64,000 nt of DNA from Aphrocallistes beatrix (Eukaryota; Porifera; Hexactinellida; Sceptrulophora; Aphrocallistidae): NCBI GenBank assembly GCA_963281255.1, contig OY725488.1, forward strand, positions 8,095,524 to 8,159,523. The letters run 5' to 3'. The stretch's first letter is position 1. Every line of letters begins with the position of its first letter. The notes beneath the pieces were generated by a model. That model was not told where the DNA came from and did not search any database. It saw only the letters and a list, made by a program, of their open reading frames with translations. This document shows, piece after piece, positions 15,001 to 24,578 of this stretch. The translations under genes were made by a program, and so were the position numbers.

Positions 15001-18000
15001 GCTTAATAGGGTCACTGGTTAATTGGGTCAACCGCTTAATCGGGCCACCTTCGGCAGGACCGGATGGCTCTCCTACATAGAAGCTAATACAAAATATTTT
15101 CGGTTAATAAGGTTCTCCGCTTAATCGGGAGAAAATTTCACTTAGATCTTAGAACTTAATCGTAGACTCATCATCTGACACCTACATGCCAATTTTCATA
15201 TCTCTACAACTTATCAATTCTTCAATCAATTCGGACAAACAAACAAAACAAAACGAAACAAAAATCCTAGCGTTTTAATGTATAAGATATATTATTCTAT
15301 TTCATATCTATAGATGCGATTCCTACAGAATTACTTACCTCCACTGATCGTGATGAGTGGGAGTATTCTTTTGAGAAAAATTATATTAACCAACTTGAAG
15401 AATCAAATGAGATGCTACTCCGGAATAAAATGTCGATCGTTATTTCAAAGTCGGATATTAGTGATTGCTCTTTATTGCGGTGAGTTTATCATTAAAGTAT
15501 ATATTTTTTCTAAAGCTTAGATTATAGATAATACTATAGATCTTTCTACGAAGTGAAGGAAACAAATGTGAATTCGATGCTGTGGAGACATAGGAGTATC
15601 ATAGGCTATGAACATCTCTCACAACATTTTAACCGCCAGAGTTTACATATAGTGGCAATATATCCGCTATTAGAAAAATTTCTCAAGGAAGAAACTCGCT
15701 TATCTGCCACAAAGTACCTGCCTGATCTCGTGAATTTGAGGTTTCAACTCGTTCAGAAGAGCGTGGAACATTGCAGCGAGAGGAGAATTTCTGAATTATC
15801 AATTTCTGAATTCATTGACTATATCAAGAAAGGTATGTTTGTTTCTCTCAATAGATACTAAGTTGTCAAATTTGCATTTCTTTATGGTGTTGGTGTACAC
15901 TTCTCACTTTGAAAGTACTGTTGCGTAAAAAATGACCTTCGTGAAAAACACCTCCACCATAGATATTTTGATTATCACACATTATATCCCTTCTACTATT
16001 TAGCTACAGTAGAAGCTCGTTAATTATGAACAAATTTTGATCTTCCCTATTAACGAGGTACTACTGTACAATGTACAAACGTGACTAATTGAATAATAGA
16101 TTAATTGTTCTTTCACATTGTTGAATATTTCCACTTTCCTCTACTGAGAAACCAAAGAGCATGTAATCGTGAAGTTATTCAACACTTCCCAACCCCTTTA
16201 GAAAAATTTCCTAGGTTTTAACTGAAATCCGTAGTAGTGCTGATCATTTTTACAATTATATTCGTTAATAACTAAATTCCGGTATTTTTGCGATTCTTGA
16301 AAACTTTATTACGAATAAGCGATTGGTGGGTACATGGTACATGGGTACATACGTGGCCCAAAATGACTGGATTTGGCTTTAAATCCCTGAATTCAGTATA
16401 AAATCTCGGGATGGTTGGAAAGTATGTCATTCAATGAGTCACGCTCGTACATTGTATCTAAATAGGAGAAGGAATAAAATGTGTGATAATCAAAATAGCA
16501 ATGGTGAGAAGAACTTTCTCACCGTGGATATATTTTTACGATAGCTAGCGTAAATTTTGTTCTCCTCCCCAATTATAGCGAAACAGAGGTGCTTTTTTTT
16601 TCACTGGAGGGATCATTTTTTGCTCAACAGTTTCAAACGAGATCTTTCCATGTTTCATTAAAACTAAATGCCTACATGTTTATTCATTTATCAAATTTTG
16701 TGTTATTAAATGTTTATAAAGATGAATTTTCATGTTGTGGTAGAAATACTCCTCACAGGTAACATTATTTTCATCTTATAGAAGAAAATTTCAACTCACC
16801 TGATGCTTATGAACAACTCTTCAATAGTTTTCGAATTATCTATAATAGACTGAAAAACCAGCACAAATCCAGCTTCGAATGGGATAAAATGTCAATTGAT
16901 GATTTGGTTGGAGTTGGAAAAAACGAAGGTCTGCTAACAACACTGATCTCAATGCTTGTGAAAATCCACAACGACTTTATATATACATACAATAAGTCGT
17001 TTTGTATACCTTCAAGGTAATTTTTTGTTCAATTGTAATCAAACTTTGAAATCAATATTTGATGCAGGACAATTTATTCAGAATCAAAGTACAGCTGCTG
17101 TTGCTGCAGCATATCTGACTTCATATTCGTAATCTAAACATTCGAATTACCATATTTTTTAAGCTTTCTATAAACTAATCCTTCCTAAAAGCTAATTACT
17201 ATTGCCTTCCACCCTGATCCACTTGTTAACATTATATATAACCGGCAAATACACTGAAATGCTAACAATACCATACAGCATAATCCAACAATTGTAGTAA
17301 ATGCCCGGCACCTGAATATAATGTGATCTTAATTAATTGAAATAATGAAAATATACTATGTGATGGCTAAATGTAGATATTGGCGGTGGAGCTGAAACAT
17401 GTTTCCAGCTAACAGCGGCCTTACTCCGAGCCATTTTGTAGTCTACATAGGTAACTTTTAAAACATGTCTCCATAATTTAAAACTAAAGCAACCGTAGAT
17501 TGTCTATCCAACAATGAAATATATTTAAAACAAGCGCGCTTCGCTTGCTTGCGCTGCGCGGCTGTCAGACGCTTGGTGTCCGCCAGAGGCGTCCTTTGGG
17601 TGCCAATACTCACATTGCTTAATTATAAGGTAGATAAAATCTCTAAATACTTGTACGTCTGACTTATTGATATTATAATCGATATCACTCGAAAAATCAC
17701 CAAATTAGTCAACTTTTCACTTCTTGATGCGTAATGATGACGTCATAACAGAATCTGAGTCATCATTTTTTTGATGATAGTTGTATGATATGTTAAGAAT
17801 ATTAATACACACAATCTATTAATTTTTCAGCCTTCTATCCCCTAACATGACAGTTATAGCGAAAAACTGAAATTTCGAATTATAAAAAAGGTAACAATGA
17901 CGTCATAATTCCATGATGAGTCACCATTTCAGTCACCATTATATTTATATATATATACAGGGTGGTATTTAAGTTCTTTCCCAAGCTTGATTAGGTATAA

Positions 18001-21000
18001 AATTTATTATACTCAAACAATCTTAGTTATTATGGTCTTTAGAGATTGTATTCCAAATATTCTCAATGATTTTAAAAGATTTTTCGAGTCTAAGACCTAG
18101 AACTGTGTTTTGTATGGTGAGTTTTGAGGAGAAAATATGTGTCCTGGCGCGCAGCGAAATTCGAGAATCAGGGCCCACTGCTTTTCAAATTATCTTTCTA
18201 GAGTCTTCAAATTCTAGGACAAATTAGCTCTCACATTTTCCTCGAATATTCTAAATTTGTAGAAATATAGGATGTTTAGATCAGTATATATTGAGAACCA
18301 TTTGGATCAGATTTTTGGTGATGTGAAAAAAAGTGCCATTTTGGGTGATTTTGCAAAATATACCTAATTTGAACTCGTTAAATAATAACTTTATCTCGTT
18401 TCTGATAATAAATTCAATGGATTTGTGAAATATTTCCATGATGAATGAAAGGTATCTGGTGCTAAATCGTCATGGAACATCGATTATAGAGACATTTTTT
18501 ACAGAAGCAGTGACCCTGATTCTCGAATTTCGCTGCGCGCCAGGACACATATTTTCTCCACAAAACTCACCATACAAAACACAGTTCTAGGTCTTAGACT
18601 CGAAAAATCTTTTAAAATCATTGAGAATATTTGAAATACAATCTCTAAAGACCATAATAACTAAGATTGTTTGAGTATAATAGATTTTATACCTAATCAA
18701 GCTTGGAAAAGAACTTAAAATCCACCCTGTATATATACTAAATGCATACACATTAATAGTTTTTAATAGTAAGGATACAAATTTTATCCCGAATAAATAC
18801 AAGTATTAAAAATGACGTCATCCTTAAAAATGGGGCTAAACCTTTTAAGTCGTGTCCACCCAGGTTTCCAGCTGTAGTTGTGCCTATGGTGACAAGTGGC
18901 AGGCAGTGGCATAAGTGATAATAATTATGTTTTGAGAATAATTAATAATAGAAAACCTATAAACTAGGCGATTCGAAAATGTAGAGTTTGAATTTGATAT
19001 TAATTATAAAGTATAGCTGTTGTATTCTGAATAAATTGTCCTGCAAAGATAAACCCATTTAGTACTGTTTATGGCTTAAATTTGGTGTTGTGTTCTAATA
19101 CCTTTACCCTGGCAGTGCATACACGCATGCGTACATACCAGAGTTGGAATCGGGTTCGGGTTGAGGTTAGGTTTAGGTTGGGCTCAAATCGAACTTAGGC
19201 ATCCAACACAAAGTGCAGACAGAAAGTGTATATATTTCTCTACCAACAGTGTTTAGTGAGTGGCAATGCATAATCCCCGGCTATGACCTGGTATATAGTA
19301 ATAGTATATAAAATATCTCCGGGTTTAAGCTCATAAACAGATTCAGGTTCGGGTTCTGAAAAGTCGAACCGATTCCAACTCTGGTACACATATATACAGT
19401 GACGTAATCTGACCTATTTAACTCCTAATTCAATCAGAAATTTCTCCGAGTTGTTTGAGCTATAAATTTTGAACGCTTTATTGTCACCTAACTTTATATT
19501 TTAAATCAGAACGAGAAAACACATTACCATTCCGCATGAGTGGGATTTTCAAAAAACCTAACTAGGTCTAAAAGAAGTGTACAACTGAGTGTTGTTTCTC
19601 CTTCACACATGATCAATTATGAAGATCATCTTGAAGCCCTCATATTCTCTAACGCCACTTACTCCTTCCAAATGGGAGAAGGGACACACATCCACTATAA
19701 CTTCAGTGGTATTCAGAAGGACTTTGGCACAAGATTTATGTCCTCTAAACCCACAATAACACTAGAAACATTAGACACAGAGTATCCAGAACAGATTTCT
19801 ATGGTTGATTACTTCAAAAGACTCGAACTGAAAATTCCTCAAGTCGGTTCAGTTGAATTAACATGTGTCTATAGTATCATATGAAGTTAATGTTTCATTT
19901 TAACATGTACTTGTTTAGGAAGAATTACCAGATTGGGATACGATTAAAGAAGAAGTGATGAATCCTGTTGAAATATCTGAAGTTATTTCTCTTATTGAGA
20001 TGGTTCTTAAGTTTGCATCTACTACGGATGGATGTTCTCCAGACAAACAAATAAAATCTTATTTCCACGAAGTACTCAGATACCCGAAAAAGAAAAATCT
20101 AATCAGCGAGAGAGTTAGTATTCATAAAATTTGAACCTTATTTATAAGTATTTTAAACTAAGATATCACATACTATATACATACATCTTAGGCAAACGAA
20201 GTGTGCTGTCTTAAACACTTATCATCGTTGTGGCACAATTTATCCATCCACAGAGCCAAGCGACTAGTGCTTCTTCATCAGGTAATTAAAATAAGTTATT
20301 TACATGCTGCCATTGCAAAAGTTATTTAAATTATTATACATTTATTAGATTACAAAGAGTAAATGGGTTTGGAACCGATTATTTATGATTTAATTTAGAA
20401 CTTTGTATCTATTTTTTACAATATTTAAATCATTTAATTTATTTTAGCATTATATCTCTATTTCTAGTCTCCATTTCCCTCCATACCTCACATTTATTTG
20501 GAGAATTTGAAGCCAGTAGATATTCCGAAGTTAATGCAAGACATTACTAAGACAAATGTAGATGGCATTCTCGCACTGATACACGATTTCATCTTGTTTA
20601 ATCTGAATGTATCAGATCTGGCAGTTTATGCATTTCTTAAGTAAGTAGTACTTAGACTACAGATATTTTAGTATTGTCTAAATAAGCTCACTTTATTTTT
20701 AAATTTCATTGCATTCTTCAATGATTAATAAGTTTTTAGTGCATAATCAGGTAATTTGGATAGTGAAGACCTTTAATTAATAATTATCCCGCGGTTGACT
20801 AGGAATGTTGAAAGTGAAAATGAAAGTACATTGAAAGTGAACTGAAAGTGAAAATGAAAGTGGAGTTTTCTCTATTTATACTTTTGAGACCTAGCCAGGC
20901 GAGGGTTAAAGTTGACAAAAGTCAACAGAAGTTAACAATATGCATTACGTATACAACTTGTAGGCATTATTAAGCATAAAATGCAACGAATGTTAGCTTA

Positions 21001-24000
21001 AATTTGTAGTCACAAAGTAAACATTCTTGCATTTGGTTATAATACAAATAGTTAATTATTCTTCTATTATAACCTTAATTCTGACCTCAGACCAAAATGT
21101 CGACTCATCATGGAATTATGACGTCATTGTCACCTTTTTTCTATAATTAGACATTTCAGTTATTCGACTATAACTCAGCCATTTTAGGTGATAGAAGGCT
21201 GAAATTTCAATAGAAGCAAACAGTCCCAACCCCAAAAAAATTGCAAGAAATTGTTTTATTGCATTTTTCCGTTATATCATGTCTTAGGAGTAACATACTA
21301 AAAGTTTCCCGAAATCGGAATATCAGAAAGTGATTTGGCACGACCCCGTCGTTGACCCCGGACTATAAAAATCGCTGGTTTTGAAAACTGAGATATAACC
21401 TTTCAAGTGATTGCAAATCAGTTTTTATTGTCATATTCGTGCTCAGCATCAAATTTCCGGCAATTTGATATATACAGGGTGGCCCATAAGCATACCTACT
21501 AACCCCTCTGGAAAATTTCCCTGGATTTTTGGAGTGAAATCCCTGGATTTCAATGGTAAATCCCTGGATGTTATCAGATTTTTAATTTTAATAACTAACT
21601 TAGCATGAAGCAATAGACAGGTTAAATTTCGAATTTCGCGATCCAGGGAAATCCCTGGATATCTAGGGAATTTCCTGGATTTTAAATAAAGGCCGAATAT
21701 ATGTAATTAAAGATTTCGAAAAGGACAAGTAAACTATTTATAGAAAGGTACATCGTATATAATGTTATCTTATGCGTTTGAAATTCGTACATAAAATTAC
21801 AATAAATTCCATAAACTATACTCCATTAATGGAAATTATTATAGGCTAGTTGAAAGCTCAAAATCCCTGGATTTTTCATTAAATCCCTGGATCCCTGGAT
21901 CATAAGTCATTTCCCTGGAGGGTTGGCAAGTATGCATAAGTTCTGTCCCAAGCTTCATTAGGTATAAAATGTTTTATACTCAAACAGTCTTAGTTATTAT
22001 GGTCTTTAGATATTGTAATTCAAATATTCTCAATGATTTTATAAGATTTTTCGAGTCTAAGAACTGGAACTGTGTTTTGTATGGTGAGTTTTGCGGAAAA
22101 AATATGTGTCCTGGCTCGCACCGAAATTCGAGAATCAGGGTCACTGCTTCTGTAAAAAATGTCTCTATAATCGATGTTCCATGACGATTTAGCACCAGAT
22201 ACCTTTCATTCATCATGGAAATATTTCACAAAACCATTGAATGCTTTATCAGAAACGAGATAAAGTTATTATTTAACGAGTTCAAATTAGGTACATTTTA
22301 CAAAATCACCAAAAATGGCACTTTTTTTCACATCACTAAAAATCTGATCCAAATGGTTCTCAATATACACTGATCTAAACGTCCTGTATTTCTACAAATT
22401 TAGAGTGTTCGAGGAAAATGTGAGAGCTAATTTGTCCTAGAATTTAGAGACTCTAGAAAGATAATTTGAAAAGCAGTGGGCCCTGATTCTCGTTTTTACT
22501 GCGAGTCAGGACACATTTTTTCTCGACAAAACTCACAATACAAAACACAGTTCCTGGTTTTAGACTCGAAAAATCTTTTGAAGTCATTGAGAATATTCGA
22601 ATTACAATCTCTAAAGACAATAATAACTAATATTGTTTGAATATAAGAAATTTTATACCTAATAAAGCTTGGGACAGAACTTATGGGCCACCCTGTATAT
22701 CCTTACTATTAAAACTCGATTATTGTGTATGTGTATATATATATATATATATATCTGTAACGAATTGATTGAAGAAACTGCCGGTCATAGAAAGCTAATT
22801 TTTGGCATGTGGGAGTATTTTGGCTATGGCTCCACTAAGTTCTGAGCTCAGAGCAAAATGTCGACTCATCATGGAATTATGACGTCATTGTCACATTTTT
22901 AAAAGTTAAGCAACACAGTTATTCGGGCATAACTCAGCCATTATAGGAGATAGAAGGCTGAAATTTTAATAGAATCTGTATACTAACATGTCTCACATAT
23001 GATGCGACTATCATAAAAAATGATGGCTCATCACTTTGTTATGACGTCATCATTACGCATCAAAAATTTTTAAATTCTCAAATTTGGTGATTTTTCGAGT
23101 GATATCGATTAGCACAGTAGAATAGACATATTTAGAGATGTATCTCCCTTATAATTAACCAATGTGTCTCCAGGCGACCGAAGGGAGCCTCCGGCGGACG
23201 CGAAGTGTTCGCCAGCCGCGCAGCGCAAGCAAGCGCGAAGCGCGCTTGTTGACTATATTTTGAGCAAAATATTTTGGGCCCTCCTTAGCAACAACCTGGA
23301 ATGTAAAAATTCCGATCTCTCGATTTGGTGTAAACCATATCGAGTGACCCCTTGTTTTCTTGGCTATGCTTGCTGAGTACGAATTTCTTAATATAAATAG
23401 TCTAAACGTTAGTTTAAAAATATTATGGTTTGCGGCTGGTGGTATTCATGTATTTTTAACAGTAAACATACTCATAAATTTTTGTTTTGTCGATTTAACC
23501 CCTATGAAATATAAGAATGGAAAATTTAGGTGGCAAAGATGGATTGATATGTTCACATTTCAATTTCATCTTCGGTTTCATCATCCGATGCAATTCCTTC
23601 TTTCATATTGCCACAGTTGTCATCTTGGAATCGTCCGCATGCTTGAGAACAGTTGAGTCCTTGTATGTATATTAAGAAATTCGTACTCAGCAAGCATAGC
23701 CAAGAAAACAAGGGGTCACTCGATATGGTTTACACCAAATCGAGAGATCGGAATTTTTACATTCCAGGTTGTTGCTAAGGAGGGCCCAAAATATTTTGCT
23801 CAAAATATAGTCAATATATATATATATCAAATTGCCGGAAATTTGATGCTGAGCACGAATATGACAATAAAAACTGATTTGCAATCACTTGAAAGGTTAT
23901 ATCTCAGTTTCAAAACCAGCGATTTTTATAGTCCGGGGTCAACGACGGGGTCGTGCCAAATCACTTTCTGATATTCCGATTTCGGGAAACTTTAGTATGT

Positions 24001-24578
24001 TACTCCTAAGACATGATACAACGGAAAAATGCAATAAAACAATTTCTTGCAATTTTTTTTTGGTCATATTGACCTGACTAATATATCTCAAATGTGATAC
24101 TCATCAAAAAATGAAGACTCATCACTCTGTTATGACGTCATCATTACGCATCAAATTTTGTGATTTTCGAGTGGTATAGATTATAACAGTAGGATAGACG
24201 TATTTAGAGATGTTATCTACCATATAGTTAATCAATGTGAGCCTAGCCTCCGACGGACGCAAAGCGAAAGCAAGCGAACCGCGCTTGTATATATGAATAT
24301 TTGATGTTGCTATAAAATTCATAGTGGTTAGCACCTAGTATACTGAATTTTCCAGATAGAGTACTCAAATAATGTAATCAATCTCTAGTATTTATCACTA
24401 ATTACATTCCCCGTTTAGTTTGCAAGAGAGTCTTGATAATTTTTCTAAAGAAGAAACTATTTTCACATCATTTAAAGGAAAACCTGACTGTAGCATTATT
24501 CCAGAAGATATCTCTGTTTCCCAAACCATTAGTGTTTGGACTAATATCGTCCAGGAGGCGAGAAGAAGGTTTATTTGA
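1..24578 (+). CDS. Copy A: 3' part of an RNF213-like giant AAA+ gene
   Basis: Twenty-two exons can be joined through GT-AG introns: 203-646, 885-1057, 1160-1626, 3080-3215, 4307-4383, 5974-6063, 6214-6480, 6671-6788, 7953-8393, 8556-8660, 8819-8920, 9265-9618, 10213-10373, 11895-12181, 15314-15479, 15540-15832, 16782-17016, 19566-19842, 19919-20113, 20192-20281, 20468-20640, 24419-24578 (TGA). With the one carried base the sum is 1,604 codons with no stop, and every exon has a counterpart of equal phase in copy B. The protein covers the hinge, the E3-shell and the C-terminal domain of the mysterin family. Human-like landmarks include HNLDLP-type residues early, an LPDLVNLRFQL helix, an MINYEDHLEALIFSNATYS segment and a final ISVW tryptophan. 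The AAA core exon lies upstream of the window. No RING or RZ finger is visible. Bases 1-202 are intron. The 10213 acceptor is a choice between two in-frame AGs. It looks intact, so I do not call it a pseudogene. Confidence 0.88.
1638..1740. mobile_element. Tigger-like end fragment
   Basis: CAGTAGAACCTCTATATGTG resembles a pogo/Tigger terminal repeat. No matching right end was found in the intron 1627-3079. Confidence 0.4.
1968..2251. repeat. Foldback element with about 95-bp near-perfect arms
   Basis: The left arm starts GGTAATGCGGAAATGGTTCG and the right arm is its complement to ACCATTTCCGCATTACC, with a loop at about 2065-2150. Within each arm the word GAAATAGTTCGA recurs. In copy A's intron 1627-3079. 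Confidence 0.8.
3468..3621. mobile_element. hAT-type MITE with perfect 8-bp target duplication
   Basis: 154 bp with ends CAGGTGTGTCAAACTC and GTTTGACACGCCTG. CACTAAGG flanks it exactly on both sides (3460-3467 and 3622-3629), the 8-bp duplication typical of hAT elements. No coding region. Confidence 0.9.
4817..5595 (+). mobile_element. H1 Helitron-like element, 3' end missing, with insertions
   Basis: It begins TCTTATATATTTTAACGC after an A and follows the H1 plan to about GATAAATTA at 5595. A 150-bp MITE (5363-5512) is inserted in it, and a reversed H2 element starts at 5596, at the A|T junction of the H1 sequence. Confidence 0.65.
5363..5512. mobile_element. Short MITE, about 150 bp, copy 1
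   Basis: Inverted ends CATATGCGTAACT and AGTTTCGCATATG. It is collinear with 7743-7897 throughout and sits inside an H1 element. Confidence 0.7.
5596..5880 (-). mobile_element. H2 Helitron-like element, reversed, 5' part lost
   Basis: It begins CAAGTGCGCTTCGCTTG after an A, inside an H1 element, and runs through the shared ATGAGTCATCATTTTTTGAT word before similarity is lost. Confidence 0.65.
7006..7482. mobile_element. Tc1-like MITE
   Basis: About 477 bp with ends CACTGCCCTACCAAAAGTAT and the complement at the right (TTTTGGTAGGGAAGTG), followed by TA. A related internal word TATATAGTGGCATT links it to the element at 14501. End fragments of the same type lie at 3235-3285 and 19075-19120. Confidence 0.7.
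7570..7617. mobile_element. hAT-type MITE 3' end fragment
   Basis: GGCGGGCCAG...GTTTGACACCCCTGG matches the right end of the hAT MITE at 3468. The left part is missing. Confidence 0.55.
7743..7897. mobile_element. Short MITE, about 155 bp, copy 2
   Basis: Inverted ends CATAGGCGTAACT and AGTTACGCCTATG form a perfect 13-bp pair. The interior CACGCTACCCCTGCCACCCC is shared with the copy at 5363. Confidence 0.75.
8921..10212. other. Copy A introns 8921-9264 and 9619-10212
   Basis: Apart from an H2-like ATGAGTCATCATTTTTTAG scrap at about 10079-10097, I see no repeat or further coding in these introns, including no zinc-finger exon. Confidence 0.5.
10919..11454 (-). mobile_element. H2 Helitron-like element, complete, reversed
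   Basis: The 3' end CAAGCGCGCTTCGC is at 10919 after an A, and the 5' end (complement of TCCTTACTATTAAAACTCG) finishes at 11454 before a T. 536 bp, in copy A's intron 10374-11894. Confidence 0.75.
11570..11672. repeat. R: dispersed repeat of unknown class, copy 1
   Basis: TTCCTGGAGCTGCACTATCG and GTCTGTCGACTGACAT recur in reverse at 28233-28345; shorter traces are at 48-72, 3882-3915 and 40158-40190. No terminal repeats found. Confidence 0.5.
11756..11860. repeat. P: short TIR repeat, copy 1
   Basis: Ends AACTGTAGAATGCCCAG and CTGGGCATTCTACGGTT; an inner hairpin GGGGACACTGTGTCCCC. Copy A intron 10374-11894. Confidence 0.7.
12376..12572. repeat. Foldback element in copy A intron
   Basis: Arms beginning ACTTGATAACCATTGCC and ending GGCGATGGTTATCAAGGT enclose inverted words such as ATGGTTAAACCCCATATG and CCATATGGGGTTTTACCAT. 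About 195 bp, no coding region. Confidence 0.7.
12673..13733 (+). mobile_element. H2 Helitron-like element, head-to-tail double copy
   Basis: The first unit (12673-13214) starts TCCTTACTATTAAAACTCG after an A and ends GAAGCGCGCTTG before a T. A second unit lacking the extreme 5' end follows immediately and ends at 13733. Both have a perfect 3' hairpin, as in GGCGGACAC-AAA-GTGTCCGCC at 13681. The units differ slightly. Tandem units sharing one 5' start are a known Helitron product. Confidence 0.7.
14501..14987. mobile_element. Tc1-like MITE
   Basis: Ends TACAGTACCCGGACAAAAGT and CTTTTGTCCGGGTAGTGTA are inverted repeats extending over more than 25 bp, with TA at the flanks. It is inserted in the TA-rich part of an H2 5' fragment (from 14462) and abuts a pogo-like MITE. 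Confidence 0.75.
14990..15135. mobile_element. Truncated pogo-like MITE, family 1
   Basis: The left end CAGTCGACTCCGCTTAATAG and internal ATTTTCGGTTAATAAGG match the complete copy at 39689. The right end is replaced by a reversed H1 5' end at 15136. It follows a Tc1-like MITE without a gap. Confidence 0.75.
15136..15291 (-). mobile_element. H1 Helitron-like 5' fragment, reversed
   Basis: The complement reads TCTTATACATTAAAACGC... and the following AATTGATTGAAGAATTG, the H1 5' portion. A T follows at 15292, as expected for the A|T target seen in reverse. Confidence 0.65.
16007..16066. mobile_element. Minimal 60-bp Tigger-like element
   Basis: CAGTAGAAGCTCGTTAAT and ATTAACGAGGTACTACTG are inverted ends with only about 24 bp between them, flanked by TA on both sides. 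Confidence 0.65.
16188..16428. mobile_element. Worn MITE related to element E
   Basis: CTTCCCAACCCCTTTAG at the left and GGGATGGTTGGAAAGTATG at the right are inverted, with AAATCC-CTG words inside as in element E. It lies in copy A's intron 15833-16781. Confidence 0.5.
17531..18774 (-). mobile_element. H2 Helitron-like element, reversed, split by element M
   Basis: The 3' end CAAGCGCGCTTCGC is at 17531 after an A and the 5' end AATAGTAAGGA ends at 18774 before a T. The TA-rich tract of the element is interrupted by the M element (17958-18729). Confidence 0.7.
17958..18729. mobile_element. M: TIR element with long arms, copy 1
   Basis: The ends ACAGGGTGG...CCACCCTGT extend into imperfect inverted arms of about 220 bp (left from 17958, right to 18729), flanked by TA. 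The central part encodes nothing recognisable. The AT dinucleotide target and CAGGGTG ends suggest a Tc1/mariner-type non-autonomous element. Confidence 0.75.
19138..19384. mobile_element. TIR element, about 247 bp
   Basis: Ends CCAGAGTTGGAATCGGGTTC and CGAACCGATTCCAACTCTGG are inverted. No coding region. A fragment of the same end lies near 25205. Copy A intron 17017-19565. Confidence 0.65.
20810..20862. promoter_or_regulatory. GAAAGT tandem cluster resembling ISRE/IRF elements
   Basis: Within 53 bp the hexamer GAAAGT occurs six times, twice as GAAAGTGAAAATGAAAGT, which fits the IRF/ISRE core GAAANNGAAA. It is in copy A's last intron, 170 bp after a donor. A regulatory role is inference only; it may be simple sequence. 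Confidence 0.3.
21475..22695. mobile_element. M: TIR element with long arms, copy 2, carrying element E
   Basis: The same long-arm element as at 17958, with ends ACAGGGTGGCCCATAAG and the complement, in a TA run of element F. Element E (21491-21934) interrupts its left arm only 16 bp from the end. Confidence 0.75.
21491..21934. mobile_element. E: nested MITE with 6-bp target duplication
   Basis: The ends CATACCTACTAACCCCTC and GAGGGTTGGCAAGTATG are inverted repeats. CATAAG occurs just before (21485-21490) and just after (21935-21940), a duplicated target inside element M. The interior repeats the word TCCCTGGAT. A worn relative lies at about 16188-16428. Confidence 0.7.
22700..23248 (+). mobile_element. 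H2 Helitron-like element, complete
   Basis: 549 bp from TCCTTACTATTAAAACTCG to GCGCGCTTG, with A at 22699 and T at 23249. It has inserted in the left arm of the foldback element F, beside the end of the M element. It contains CRE and AP-1 words. Confidence 0.75.

Larger units (their letters stand above)
21221..24076. mobile_element. F: long foldback element hosting other insertions
   Basis: Outer arms 21221-21474 and 23816-24076 and inner arms 23249-23395 and 23668-23815 are near-perfect inverted repeats, so the ancestral arms were about 395 bp around a 270-bp loop. The left arm is split by the M copy (21475-22695) and an H2 copy (22700-23248). No transposase is seen in the loop. Confidence 0.75.
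21080..24287 (+). mobile_element. Old H2 element split by foldback element F
   Basis: The left part, about 21080-21220, and the right part, 24077-24287, are consecutive parts of the H2 plan; the end GCGCTTG at 24287 is followed by T. Everything between them was inserted later: element F, and within it element M, element E and a younger H2. Confidence 0.6.
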
